NCBI RefSeq assembly: GCF_014649115.1
Contig: NZ_BMSK01000008.1
Span: 343,002 to 407,001, forward strand
Origin: Streptomyces eurythermus
GTDB taxonomy: Bacteria; Actinomycetota; Actinomycetes; Streptomycetales; Streptomycetaceae
Direction of reading: 5' to 3'
DNA: 64,000 bases
The notes under the pieces: model-generated
Databases searched by the model: none
Told to the model about the DNA's origin: nothing
Seen by the model: only the letters and a program-made list of their open reading frames with translations
Translations under genes and position numbers: made by a program
Shown here: piece after piece, positions 8,787 to 17,411 of the stretch
Numbering within the stretch: position 1 is the first letter of the stretch
Layout: every line of letters starts with the position of its first letter

Positions 8787-9671
8787 TCAGCGGCGGACGG
8801 CCGCCGGTCCGGCCGGTGTGTCACCGCGCAGCGTGATGCGGTGCATGACGCGGTGCCGGTCGCCGTAGTCCCGGTTGGCGTAGTGGGCCGTGCTGCGGTT
8901 GTCCCACAGGGCGACGTCCCCCGGCTGCCAGCGGTGCCGTACGACGTGCTCGGGCTTGGTGAGGTGGGCGTAGAGGATGTCGAGGATGCCCCGGCTCTCG
9001 TGCTCCGAGACACCCACGATGTGCGAGGTGAAGCCGGGGTTCACGAACAGTCCCTTGCGCCCGCTCTCCGGATGGACCCGCACCACCGGGTGCTCCACCG
9101 GCGTCAGCTCGGTGACCACCTCGCCCTCCCACACGTTGCCGCGTCCGCCCCGGCGCTGGGCGAGGTAGTACCCGAACTCGCGCGTGCCGTCGTGGACGGC
9201 CGTCAGCGTGTCGACGTAGTCCCGCAGGCCCGGCGAGAGCGACTCGTAGGCCAACTGGCTGTCGGCCCAGCTGGTGTCGCCGCCGCCCGGCGGCAGCACC
9301 ACGGCCCGCAGGACCGAGATCGCCGGCGGACGCCGTACGAACGTCACGTCCGTGTGCCAGACGTCGGCGAACCCGTTGTCCTGGCTGTCCAGCGAGTACA
9401 CCTCGGGGGCCACGTCACCGGAGTCGTGGACCGGGTGCCCGACGGTGACCTCGCCCAGCCTGCGACCGAACTCGATCTGCGCGGCGTCGTCCAGCCCGTG
9501 CTGGCCGCGCACGAACAGCACCTTGTACGCCACCAACGCCTCGCGCAGCGCCAGGACTTCGTCGTCGTCCAGGCGGGCGAGGTCGATGCCGTGGATCTCG
9601 GCGCCGAAGTGCGGGCCGAGCGCGGTGACCGGCAGCCGCGCCGGGGCGGGCCGCTCGCTGAGAAGGCTCAT
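8787..9671 (-). CDS. tauD: TauD/TfdA-type Fe(II)/2-oxoglutarate dioxygenase
   Basis: This 294-residue enzyme is of the taurine/alkylsulfonate dioxygenase family. It shows FGAEIHGIDLARL at the start, the iron-binding HxD in VWHTDVTF near residue 103, and the distal His in RVMHRITLRGD near residue 280. It also has the 2-oxoglutarate-binding Arg region in the same C-terminal segment. It should hydroxylate the carbon next to the sulfonate so that sulfite is released. It follows the three ABC genes for sulfonate uptake, so imported sulfonate is its most likely substrate. Taurine itself is a guess; other alkylsulfonates or sulfate esters are possible. Confidence 0.88.
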   Translation of the reverse strand: MSLLSERPAPARLPVTALGPHFGAEIHGIDLARLDDDEVLALREALVAYKVLFVRGQHGLDDAAQIEFGRRLGEVTVGHPVHDSGDVAPEVYSLDSQDNGFADVWHTDVTFVRRPPAISVLRAVVLPPGGGDTSWADSQLAYESLSPGLRDYVDTLTAVHDGTREFGYYLAQRRGGRGNVWEGEVVTELTPVEHPVVRVHPESGRKGLFVNPGFTSHIVGVSEHESRGILDILYAHLTKPEHVVRHRWQPGDVALWDNRSTAHYANRDYGDRHRVMHRITLRGDTPAGPAAVRR

Positions 9672-9704
9672 CTGTGTGTCCTTTCCGGATCGGGGGTACG
9701 GGGG

Positions 9705-10520
9705 TCAGGCCGCGGCGGTCTTGACGGCGTGGGACACCCGCGCGCGCAGCTCGGCGAACTCCGCCGAGTTCCTGAGCTCTTCGGCGTCGACGCCGTCGCG
9801 CGGCAGCGGTATCGGGAGGTCCAGGGCCACGGTGCCCGGGCTCCTGGTCAGCACGATGATGCGCGAGCCGAGGAACACCGCCTCGTCCGCCGAGTGCGTC
9901 ACGAACACCGTGGTCCGGCCCGTGCGCGCGGTCACTTGGCGGACGTCCTCCTGGAGCCGTTCCCGGGTCAGTGCGTCGAGCGCCGCGAAGGGTTCGTCCA
10001 GCAGCAGCAGCGGGTTCTCGGCGGCCAGGGCCCGGGCGATGGCGACGCGTTGCTGCTGGCCGCCGGAGATCTCCCAGACCCGGCGCCCCTCGACTCCCGC
10101 CAGGCCCACCCGGTCCAGCAACTCGCGCCGTTTTTCCGGTCGTCGGGCGCGCTCGACGCCCGCGTAGCGCAGCGCCAGGTCGATGTTGCCGCGCACGGTC
10201 CGCCAGGGGAACAGCCGCGGTGTCTGGAAGACCACGCCGGCGGTCGCCCCGGGCCGGGGTTCGGCACCGTGGACACGCACCGAGCCGTGTGCGGGCCGTT
10301 CGAACCCGGCGACGAGCCGCAGCAGCGTGCTCTTGCCGCACCCGGAGGCGCCCACCAGCACCAGGAACTCCCCGGCGGGAACGGTCAGATCGACGGGTCC
10401 CACGGCGGTGAAGGTCTCGCCGCCCCGGCCGTACCGGTGGACGACGCTGTCGAGACGGACGGCGTCCGTGTGCCCGGCGCCGGTCTCCTGCGGGGATGTG
10501 GTGACGTCACTTGAGGACAT
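9705..10520 (-). CDS. Sulfonate ABC importer ATPase (SsuB/TauB type)
   Basis: The 271-residue single-domain ABC ATPase has Walker A GASGCGKST, Q-loop region GVVFQTPRLFPW, signature SGGQQQRVAIARA and Walker B LLLLDEPFAALD. The sequence and the GRGGETFTAVGPVDL start match the nitrate/sulfonate/bicarbonate (SsuB/TauB) family. Its start lies inside the end of the binding-protein gene, a 14-base overlap, so expression is coupled. It energises uptake of sulfonates for the neighbouring dioxygenase. Confidence 0.9.
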   Translation of the reverse strand: MSSSDVTTSPQETGAGHTDAVRLDSVVHRYGRGGETFTAVGPVDLTVPAGEFLVLVGASGCGKSTLLRLVAGFERPAHGSVRVHGAEPRPGATAGVVFQTPRLFPWRTVRGNIDLALRYAGVERARRPEKRRELLDRVGLAGVEGRRVWEISGGQQQRVAIARALAAENPLLLLDEPFAALDALTRERLQEDVRQVTARTGRTTVFVTHSADEAVFLGSRIIVLTRSPGTVALDLPIPLPRDGVDAEELRNSAEFAELRARVSHAVKTAAA

Positions 10521-11556
10521 CGGGCAGCCCCTTGAGGTAGAACGCCTTGCGGACGGCGTCCCCGGCCGGCGCGGCGTCGATCTGCCGCTGCTCGGCGAGG
10601 AAACGCGCGGTGTCGCCGACGTACGTGAGCAGCTTGCCGGGTGTGTGGTCGGTGCCCAGCCAGTCGGGGGACGTCACCTGCTCCGGGGTGAGGAAGACTC
10701 CCTGCCTGAGCTGGGCCTTCGCGTCCGAGGCGCTGATGCCCAGCTCGGCCGCGACGGCCTTCACCGACCCGTCGGGGTCGGCCCTGAGCAGGCGCAGCGC
10801 CCGGGCCTGCGCCTTGCGCCAGCCGTCGATCGCCCGCGGGTCCCTGGCGATGAGGTCGTCCGACACCACGGCGAGGTCCAGCGTCGGCTTGCCCGCCGCA
10901 CCGATCTCCTTGCTGCTGGTGAGCTGGGTGCCGGTCGTACGCAGCTCGTCCAGGGTGGGCAGCCACACATAGGCGGCGTCGATGTCACCCCGCTGCCAGG
11001 CGGCGAGGATGGCCTGCGGCTGCAGATCGACGAGCTTGACGTCGGAGGACTTCAGCCCGGCCGTCCGCAGGGCCGCCAGCAGGCTGTAGTGCGAGGTGGA
11101 GGCGAACGGCGTGGCGACGGTCCTGCCCTTGAGACCGGCGACATCGGCGATGCCGCTGTCCTTGCGCGCGACGAGGGCCTCGTTCTCCCCGGCGACGTCC
11201 AGGATCCACGCGACCTTGTACGGGATCGGTGAACTGCCCGAGATGCCGCGGGCGAACGGGCTGGAGCCCAGCGCGGCGATGTCGAGCGACCTGCCGAGGA
11301 ATGCCTGGTTCACGGCCGCGCCCGAGTCGAACTTGATCCAGGTGACGCGGTAGCCGGGCAGCTCCTTCTCCAGCAGCTTCCTGTTCTTCACGAGCAGGTC
11401 ACCGCTGGGGAAGGCGAAGTAACCGATGCGCAGCCGCCGGGAGCCGCCCGCTGTCGCCGCCTCACCGGAGGAGCAGCCGGTGACGGCCGCGGAGACGGCG
11501 GCGAGGGCACCGGCCAGCAGGAGCCGGCGGGAAGCGCCTTGGGACACAGGGGACAT
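10507..11556 (-). CDS. Sulfonate ABC importer binding lipoprotein (SsuA/TauA type)
   Basis: The 349-residue secreted lipoprotein has a twin-Arg-containing N-region (GASRRLLLAGA) and lipobox AVTGC near residue 28. The mature region begins RLRIGYFAFPSGDLLVKN, with RSLDIAALGSSPFARG and GDIDAAYVWLPTLDEL, typical of NMT1/TauA-type sulfonate-binding proteins. It presents sulfonates to the permease encoded 141 bases upstream. It is read leftward between the permease and ATPase genes. Confidence 0.9.
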   Translation of the reverse strand: MSPVSQGASRRLLLAGALAAVSAAVTGCSSGEAATAGGSRRLRIGYFAFPSGDLLVKNRKLLEKELPGYRVTWIKFDSGAAVNQAFLGRSLDIAALGSSPFARGISGSSPIPYKVAWILDVAGENEALVARKDSGIADVAGLKGRTVATPFASTSHYSLLAALRTAGLKSSDVKLVDLQPQAILAAWQRGDIDAAYVWLPTLDELRTTGTQLTSSKEIGAAGKPTLDLAVVSDDLIARDPRAIDGWRKAQARALRLLRADPDGSVKAVAAELGISASDAKAQLRQGVFLTPEQVTSPDWLGTDHTPGKLLTYVGDTARFLAEQRQIDAAPAGDAVRKAFYLKGLPDVLK

Positions 11557-11697
11557 GACAGGGCCGTTTCTGTGCTGGGACCGGGGGTCGGAAGGGGATG
11601 GGGGAGCGGTGGCCCGCGGGCCGGTGCCGCGACGGGTTCGGCGCCGTCGCGACCGGGAGCGGGAAGCAGGCGAGGACAGGGGGGAGGAGGGCTGGTG

Positions 11698-12573
11698 CTA
11701 GGCGCGGCCGCGCCACGGCACGACGGCGCGTTCCAGCCGCAGCAGCAGGCCGTCGATGATCAGGCCGGAGACACCGATGGTGATGATGCCGACCAGCACC
11801 ACGGGGGTGTTGTTGTAGTTGGCGGCGTCCTTGACCATGCCGCCGATACCGGGCAGCCCGTTGACCAACTCGGCGGCCACCAGCGAGGAATAGGCGACGC
11901 CCACGGCGAGCCGTACCCCGGTGAGCGTCTCCGGCAGCGCCGAGGGGACGACGACGTCCGTGATCACGTTCCACCGCGAGGCGCCGAGGGCACGGGCGGC
12001 CTCCGTCAGACTCCTCGGCACGGCCGCGACGGCGGTGGTGGTCGACACCGCCACGGGCGGAAAGGCGGCCACCGCCAGCAGCGTGATCTTCGGCTCCTCG
12101 TTGATGCCGAGCCAGATGACGAGCAGGGAGAAGTACGCCAGCGGCGGCAGCGTCCGCAGGAAGGTGATCCAGGGCTCGAACAACGCGCGCAGCCAGCCGA
12201 CGGTGCCCATGAGCAGCCCGAACACCACCCCGGCGGCGATGCCCAGACCGGCGCCGATCCCGATGCGGCGCAGACTGATGCCCAGGTGTTCGACGAGGTA
12301 GGTGCCGTTGTACCCCCGTACTCCGTCGTGCATCGTGGACACGTCGGCGAACGCGTCCCACACCTTGGCCGGCGGCGGCACCAGTGTCTCGCTCCAGGTC
12401 CCGCTCGCCGCCAGCAGCTGCCACAGCAGCAGGAAGACGAGGAGGGAGGCGGACGGCAGCAGCACAGGGCGGGTACGCGCCCACAGCCGCCGCACCCGGA
12501 AGGAGGGGGCGGGCGGTACGTCGGCGTGTGGCCCGGTGGGGGAGGGCTTGGACAGAGGGGGAGTCGTGGACAC
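11698..12573 (-). CDS. Sulfonate ABC importer permease (SsuC/TauC type)
   Basis: The 291-residue inner-membrane permease has about six membrane segments and the EAA loop (EAARALGASRWNVITDVVVPSALP). The GTG at 12573 is chosen as start because GGAGG lies 6 bases upstream; the frame remains open to 12612. It is the first structural gene of the leftward sulfonate operon and lies 171 bases downstream of a Cys-rich leader peptide, so its expression is probably attenuated by cysteine supply. Confidence 0.88.
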   Translation of the reverse strand: MSTTPPLSKPSPTGPHADVPPAPSFRVRRLWARTRPVLLPSASLLVFLLLWQLLAASGTWSETLVPPPAKVWDAFADVSTMHDGVRGYNGTYLVEHLGISLRRIGIGAGLGIAAGVVFGLLMGTVGWLRALFEPWITFLRTLPPLAYFSLLVIWLGINEEPKITLLAVAAFPPVAVSTTTAVAAVPRSLTEAARALGASRWNVITDVVVPSALPETLTGVRLAVGVAYSSLVAAELVNGLPGIGGMVKDAANYNNTPVVLVGIITIGVSGLIIDGLLLRLERAVVPWRGRA

Positions 12574-12744
12574 GGGCGTCCTCCATGGGACGCCGGGGAG
12601 GAACGGCCTCAACGGGGGAGAACGGCGGCCGGCCCCGGCGTGAGCGATGCTGAACGATGCGGACGGAGCACCCCGGCAGGGCGCGGCACAGCCCCCCGTC
12701 CGGGTGACGTCACCGGACGACGAGGGGCGCGGGAACAGACCGGA

Positions 12745-12816
12745 TCAGCGACAACACGAGCCCGGACGCCGGCACAGGTCGATGACCAGGCGTCGCACCA
12801 GGGGCTCGGAGATCAT
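12745..12816 (-). CDS. Cysteine-type leader peptide of the sulfonate operon
   Basis: This 23-codon ORF starts MISEPLV, continues RRLVIDLCRR and ends PGSCCR, with three Cys codons in the last nine positions. Actinobacteria place short leader peptides with an RRHVDLxR-like core and terminal Cys codons before sulfur-assimilation operons, where ribosome stalling senses cysteine. The core here is similar. The ATG has no clear ribosome binding site but lies 8 bases past a good -10 box, so the message is probably leaderless. The 171 bases between its stop and the permease start would hold the attenuator. Confidence 0.7.
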   Translation of the reverse strand: MISEPLVRRLVIDLCRRPGSCCR

Positions 12817-12824
12817 GAGGTCTA

Positions 12825-12853
12825 TTTGTACAACAGGCGCATCCCCCGACCAA
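12825..12853 (-). promoter_or_regulatory. Promoter of the sulfonate operon leader
   Basis: On the minus strand TTGGTC (12848-12853) and TACAAA (12825-12830) are separated by exactly 17 bases. The leader-peptide ATG at 12816 starts about 8 bases beyond the -10 box, so transcription should begin at or next to that ATG. This fits a housekeeping-type, leaderless promoter. Confidence 0.6.
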
Positions 12854-12929
12854 GAGCCATCCACTCCGTGGAACACCGCCGACGGCCGGCCACGGCCGCC
12901 GGACGGGGCGCCGGCCGCACACCGGTCCC

Positions 12930-13268
12930 GTGAGTGCCGCCGCCGACGGGACCGGTGGGGACTCCGACTCGGCAAGACCACAACTCGGCGCGAACGGACG
13001 GTACATCGCCTTCGAGTCGTGGCCGGCGAACCTGGCGCCGGGCGACACCGACGGCGCCCGGGACCACTTCGCCGGGGACCTGACCACCGGTGTCACCCGG
13101 CGCCTCTCCCTGGCACACGACGGCTCGCAGACGAACGACGACTCCGGGGCCGGCCGCCCCCACCCGAGCGCCGGCAACCGTTACGCGGTGTTCACCTCCA
13201 CCGCCTCCGACCTGGTGCCCGGTGACACCAACGGCCGCACGGACGTCTTCGTGCGCCGCCTGCGCTGA
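12930..13268 (+). pseudogene. Truncated PD40 beta-propeller fragment
   Basis: A 112-residue open frame matches the repeats of the full PD40 protein at 26592. It begins SAAADGTGGDSDSA (compare STAADGTPADGDSA there), continues LGANGRYIAFESWPANLAPG and ends DLVPGDTNGRTDVFVRRLR. Only about two propeller blades remain, with no signal peptide and no Shine-Dalgarno before the GTG at 12930. The start coincides with where similarity to the complete paralogue begins. I therefore read it as the leftover C-terminal piece of a once complete gene. Confidence 0.65.
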
Positions 13269-13323
13269 GAGGCGGCACTCACGCGGCTCCTGCCCGTCCG
13301 TCCGGCTGCCGCGCGCCGGCTCC

Positions 13324-14352
13324 TCAAGGCCGGATGAGGGCCTTGATGACCTGGCGGCCGTCCATCGCCCGGTAGGCTTCCGGGACTTGGCCGAGGGTGA
13401 AGCAGCGGTCGAAGACGCGGCCGGGGTCGATCGTCCCGTCCAGGACGTCGGGCAGCAGTTGCCCGATGTAGGCGCGGGCGGGGCAGGCGCCGCCGGTCAG
13501 GGTGATGTTGCGCAGGAACTCGGCACGGCCGAACGGAGCCTGCTCGTACTGGGGGACGCCGAGGCGGCTGATGGTGCCGCCGTCCAGGACCGCGCCGAGA
13601 GCGGTGTCCAGGGCCGGCCGGGTGCCGACTGCCTCGATCACCTTGTCCACCCCGCCGGTCAACTCCCGTATCCGGGCGACGCCTTCCTCGCCGCGCTCGG
13701 CGACGACGTCACTGGCGCCGAACTCGCGGCCCAGGGCGGTGCGTGCCTCGTGGCGGCCCGCGAGCACGACACGCTCGGCGCCCAGCCGCCGGGCGGCGAT
13801 CACCGCGCACAGGCCCACCGCCCCGTCGCCGACGACCAGCACCGTGTCGCCGCGGCCGACGCCGGCGGTGACCGCGCCGTGATGACCGGTGGCCATCACG
13901 TCCGACAGCGCCAGAAGCGACGGCAGGAGAGCCGAGTCGGCGGACACCGGCAGCTTGACCAGGGTGCCGGCCGCGTGCGGGACGCGTACCGCCTCACCCT
14001 GGCCGCCGTCGACCCCGTCGGACCCGTACCGGCCGCCGTCGCGGCACGAGAAGTGCAGGCCCCTGGCGCAGTAGTCACAGGTGCCGTCGCTGTAGGTGAA
14101 GGGGGCGACGACCAGGTCACCCGGCTTCAGCCCGGGCACGTCCGTGCCGGTCTCCTCGACGACGCCGAGGAACTCGTGCCCCATGGGACGTCCGGTGTCA
14201 CCGGCGGGCATGGACCGGTACGGCCACAGATCGCTGCCGCACACACAGGAGAGCACCGTGCGTACGACGGCGTCGGTCGGCTGCACGATCCTCGGATCGG
14301 GCCGCTCCTCGACGCGGACGTCTCCGGCTCCGTACATCACTGCTGCACGCAT
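13324..14352 (-). CDS. Zinc-type medium-chain alcohol dehydrogenase
   Basis: This 342-residue MDR-family NAD(P)-dependent dehydrogenase has catalytic zinc ligands in SCVCGSD and MGHEFLG and a Rossmann motif in VLVVGDGAVGLCAV. The usual structural-zinc loop is recognisable (DGTCDYCARGLHFSC), but the first of its four Cys is replaced by Asp. It is divergent from an XRE/MmyB-type regulator 255 bases away, an arrangement common for regulator and target. The substrate is unknown; members act on diverse alcohols and aldehydes. Confidence 0.88.
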   Translation of the reverse strand: MRAAVMYGAGDVRVEERPDPRIVQPTDAVVRTVLSCVCGSDLWPYRSMPAGDTGRPMGHEFLGVVEETGTDVPGLKPGDLVVAPFTYSDGTCDYCARGLHFSCRDGGRYGSDGVDGGQGEAVRVPHAAGTLVKLPVSADSALLPSLLALSDVMATGHHGAVTAGVGRGDTVLVVGDGAVGLCAVIAARRLGAERVVLAGRHEARTALGREFGASDVVAERGEEGVARIRELTGGVDKVIEAVGTRPALDTALGAVLDGGTISRLGVPQYEQAPFGRAEFLRNITLTGGACPARAYIGQLLPDVLDGTIDPGRVFDRCFTLGQVPEAYRAMDGRQVIKALIRP

Positions 14353-14607
14353 GAGAGAGGGGAACTCCCAACGGGATACGAGTGCCGCGCACGGCGGCGG
14401 ACGGACAGGGTGCTCGTCGGACGGGGCGGCGGTCGGGCGGGGCGGTCGTCGGCGACGACCAGGTGGCGGTGCCCGCCGCGGTGCCGGACCGTCACATGTC
14501 CACCCTCGCGCCTCGGCCCGCCGACAGGCAGACCGGGTCGTACGGGGGTAATGACAGGGCCCCCCACCTCGCGACCGCCCGGGTCACAGCGGTGTGAGAC
14601 TGGGGCC

Positions 14608-15510
14608 ATGGCATCCGAACACCCCACCGGCAGCAGCGAGGGCGCGGAACTGGGCCGCTTCCTGCGCGCCCGCCGTAACCGGACCAGCCCCCGGCAGGCC
14701 GGCCTCACCGTGGGTCCCGGCCTGCGCCGGACCCCGGGGCTGCGGCGCGAGGAACTGGCCACCCTCGCAGGGATCAGCGTCGACTACTACGTACGGCTGG
14801 AGCGCGGCAAGGAGACCCGCCCCAGCCCCGCCGTCCTCGACGCGCTCGCCCGCGCCCTGCGCCTGGACGACCAGGAACACCAGCATCTGCGGGAGCTCGC
14901 CGCCCGGGCCGCCCGTTACGCGCCCGAACCGCCGCCCGCCCCGAGCCGGACCGTGCGCCCGCACCTGAGGCTGCTGCTGGAGACGCTGCGCCCCTACCCC
15001 GCCTACGTCATCAGCCGCAGCATGGACGTACTCGCCTGGAACCCCGGCGGCCTCGCCCTGTACGCGGGCCTGGAGGACTGGCCGGCCGGGCACCGCAACC
15101 TCGCTCGCTACCTCTTCCTCCACCCCGCGGCCCGTGACCTGTTCACCGACTGGGAGCGGCAGGTCACCGGCTGCGTCGCCCGCCTGCGCGCCGTCGCCGG
15201 CACCGCCCCCGACGCCCCCGACCTGACCAACCTCGTCGGTGAACTCCTGCTCAAGAGCGCCGACTTCGCCCGGCTCTGGGAACGCTACGAGGTCACCGGC
15301 CGCAAGCCCGCGCAGAAGACGTTCCACCACCCCCGCGTCGGAACCGTCACCCTCACCTGCCAGCCCATGCACCTGGAAGGCAGCCCCGGGCAGCGCGTCT
15401 GCGTCTACACCGCCGAACCCGGCACCCCCGACCACGACGCCCTGCTCCTGCTCGACACGACCGTTCCCGCGGGCGCCCGCGGGGAGCGGCTTCCGCACGC
15501 GTCGTCCTGA
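14608..15510 (+). CDS. XRE-family regulator with MmyB-like ligand domain
   Basis: This 300-residue transcription factor has an N-terminal XRE helix-turn-helix (LRREELATLAGISVDYYVRLERG, about residues 45-70). It is followed by the MmyB-like PAS-type ligand-binding domain (PAYVISRSMDVLAWNPGGLALY to HPRVGTVTLTCQPMHLEGSPGQRV). Such proteins bind small acyl or other ligands and often control the gene divergent from them, here the alcohol dehydrogenase. The ATG at 14608 is used. The 14353-14607 gap must hold both promoters, but I could not pick a clear operator. Confidence 0.9.
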   Translation: MASEHPTGSSEGAELGRFLRARRNRTSPRQAGLTVGPGLRRTPGLRREELATLAGISVDYYVRLERGKETRPSPAVLDALARALRLDDQEHQHLRELAARAARYAPEPPPAPSRTVRPHLRLLLETLRPYPAYVISRSMDVLAWNPGGLALYAGLEDWPAGHRNLARYLFLHPAARDLFTDWERQVTGCVARLRAVAGTAPDAPDLTNLVGELLLKSADFARLWERYEVTGRKPAQKTFHHPRVGTVTLTCQPMHLEGSPGQRVCVYTAEPGTPDHDALLLLDTTVPAGARGERLPHASS

Positions 15511-15568
15511 CGTCCACGGAACCGGCCGGGTGTGACCACGCCGACGGCGGCCGGCTGCGAGCTCGCCG

Positions 15569-16423
15569 TCAGCCGACGATGGGTGTCGCCCCGGATCCGG
15601 CGGGCAGGCACACCCGGCCGCCGTGCGGGCAGGGCACGATCCGGTCCGCGAGGCCGAGCCGGCCGGCCTCGGCCAGGAACGCGGACAGCGGTGAGCGCAT
15701 CACCGTGTAGTCCTCGTAATGCACCGGCAGGACGGCGCGGGGGCGAAGACGCCGGACCAGTTCGGCGCCCTGCGCGCCGTCCATGGTGACCAGGAAGCCG
15801 CCCGGCAGACGAGTGCCGCCCAGATGGAGGACGGCCAGGTCGGCGGCCGGGAAGCGCCGGCCGATCTCCGCCAGGCCGTCGTAGAGGAGCGTGTCGCCGG
15901 AGACGTACAGCCGCAGCCGGACCGGTCCGCCCACGGCACCGAATTCGATCATGCTGCCCATCACGGGCGGCAGCAGCCCGCGCAGCACCGGGTCCCCGGC
16001 GTGCCGGCCGGGCAGCGCGGTGACCGTGGCCCCTACCCCTGCCCGCTCGAGGGTGAGCGCCTGCCAGGTCCGCAGTCCCGCCGTCCGCCGGAAACCGTGC
16101 AGCACCTTCAGGCGGCGTGCGGCATGGGGAGTGGTGAGGACCGGAACCGTACGGTCCAGGGAGCGCCGGGCCCTGCGGTCCCAGTGATCGCCGTGCAGAT
16201 GGGAGAGCACGATCCCGTCGAGGCGGGGCAGGTCCTCCGGGGCGAGGGCGGGCTCCGTCAGGCGCCGGCTCAGCAGGCCGTAGCCGAGATGGGCGTACTC
16301 GCCGCGGTGCAGGAAGTTCGGGTCGGTGAGCAGGGTCACCGGGCCGTACCGCAGCAGCACCGTGGCATTGCCGACGAACCGCAGGTCGAGCGTGTCGTCG
16401 GTGAGCCCGTCCGTGGTGGTCAT
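15569..16423 (-). CDS. MBL-fold metallo-hydrolase (UlaG-like)
   Basis: The 284-residue protein has the metallo-beta-lactamase signature HLHGDHWD near residues 75-82, further metal ligands in SGDTLLYDG, and a late His in LPVHYEDYTVM. The N-terminal LRFVGNATVLLRYGPVTLLTDP is typical of the UlaG/RomA-like branch, which hydrolyses phospho- or acyl-linked substrates. It is read leftward 61 bases after a frameshifted membrane-protein gene. The substrate cannot be told. Confidence 0.88.
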   Translation of the reverse strand: MTTTDGLTDDTLDLRFVGNATVLLRYGPVTLLTDPNFLHRGEYAHLGYGLLSRRLTEPALAPEDLPRLDGIVLSHLHGDHWDRRARRSLDRTVPVLTTPHAARRLKVLHGFRRTAGLRTWQALTLERAGVGATVTALPGRHAGDPVLRGLLPPVMGSMIEFGAVGGPVRLRLYVSGDTLLYDGLAEIGRRFPAADLAVLHLGGTRLPGGFLVTMDGAQGAELVRRLRPRAVLPVHYEDYTVMRSPLSAFLAEAGRLGLADRIVPCPHGGRVCLPAGSGATPIVG

Positions 16424-16483
16424 GGCGTCACCCGCTCCTTCCGGCCGAGCCGCCGGCGCACAGGCCCCGGCCGCCCCGCTCGC

Positions 16484-17039
16484 TCAGTGTCCGTACGCCT
16501 CGTGGCGGGGGAGCGGGCCCGCGTCAGCCCGCCGGCCCGGCCGCTCGGCCGCGTGCCGCTGCCCGGGGCCGGGACCGGAGCGGGCGGCCAGGGCATCGGC
16601 GACGGCGCCGGTCGCGAAGGCGTAGACGGCCTTGTGCAACAGGTCCACCAGCAGCTCCGCGCGCGGCCAGGTCCGCGAGCAGCGGCGGGGCACCGACCCC
16701 GGTGGCGTTCTCCAGGATCTGGTCGTTGGTCAGCCTCACCACGGTGAACTGCGTCGACGCCAGTGGCCCGCGCAGCCCGGCATGCGCCATCGCCGACCGC
16801 ACCACGCCCAGCAGCGCGCCCTGCCCGTAGTGCATCGCCCGGTTCACCGCCCGCGGCTCCGGCCGCTCGGGCATGCCCGTCAGCCGCTCCAGCGTGCGCG
16901 CCGGAACGTACGAACTCGGCCGGCCGGTCAGGCGCTGCTCGGCCTTCTCGCCCAGGGTCATCACCACGACCCCGGCCGCACCCGCCAGGAGCCCCTGCCA
17001 CAGCGCACGTCTCATCATGCCGCCCGCGTACCCCCGCAC
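16484..17039 (-). pseudogene. Frameshifted small membrane-protein gene (conserved family)
   Basis: The N-terminal part (GYAGGMMRRALWQGLLAGAAG, then VMTLGEKAEQRLTGRP and LTNDQILENATGVGAPP) runs in one frame. The continuation WPRAELLVDLLHKAVYAFATGAVADAL, which belongs to the same Streptomyces family, is in the next frame and ends at 16484. The two can be joined by removing one base in the stretch around 16680-16695. Left as it is, translation gives a basic low-complexity tail ending at 16524. Either the gene is broken or the sequence has a one-base error. The function of the family is unknown. Confidence 0.65.
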
Positions 17040-17411
17040 CGGGCGCCCTACCGCGCCCCCGAGGGGGCCGGCACCTGTGTGCGGGGGCCGCCCGGCTCAC
17101 GGCGGCCGGTGGCCCATGCTTCCCGACGAACCGTGCCACCCCCCGCGAACAGCGACGTTCGGGACGAGACGGCTTCACCGCCCACACCTGGCCGACCCGG
17201 CACTCGTAGGAACCTACAAGGCATCGGTCCCGCTGTGCCCACGTTTCATGTTTTCGGCGCCTGGCTGATTCCCCCGGCCCGCTGTGTACTGCTCTGACAA
17301 GCCCGAACGGAGCACCTCCGCCGCGTCCGACCCGACCCCCGTTCGTGCGGGTGCCGCCGCCTCCCCGCAGGTACCCGCACTCCAAGCCACGGCATTCGAC
17401 AAGGAGCAACC
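17040..17411. other. Intergenic region, no gene seen
   Basis: 372 bases lie between the divergent starts of the broken membrane-protein gene and the deaminase. Only low-quality shadow frames cross it. It should contain two promoters, but I could not assign boxes; a GAACGGAGCACC-like ribosome-binding context appears only near the deaminase. Confidence 0.5.
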
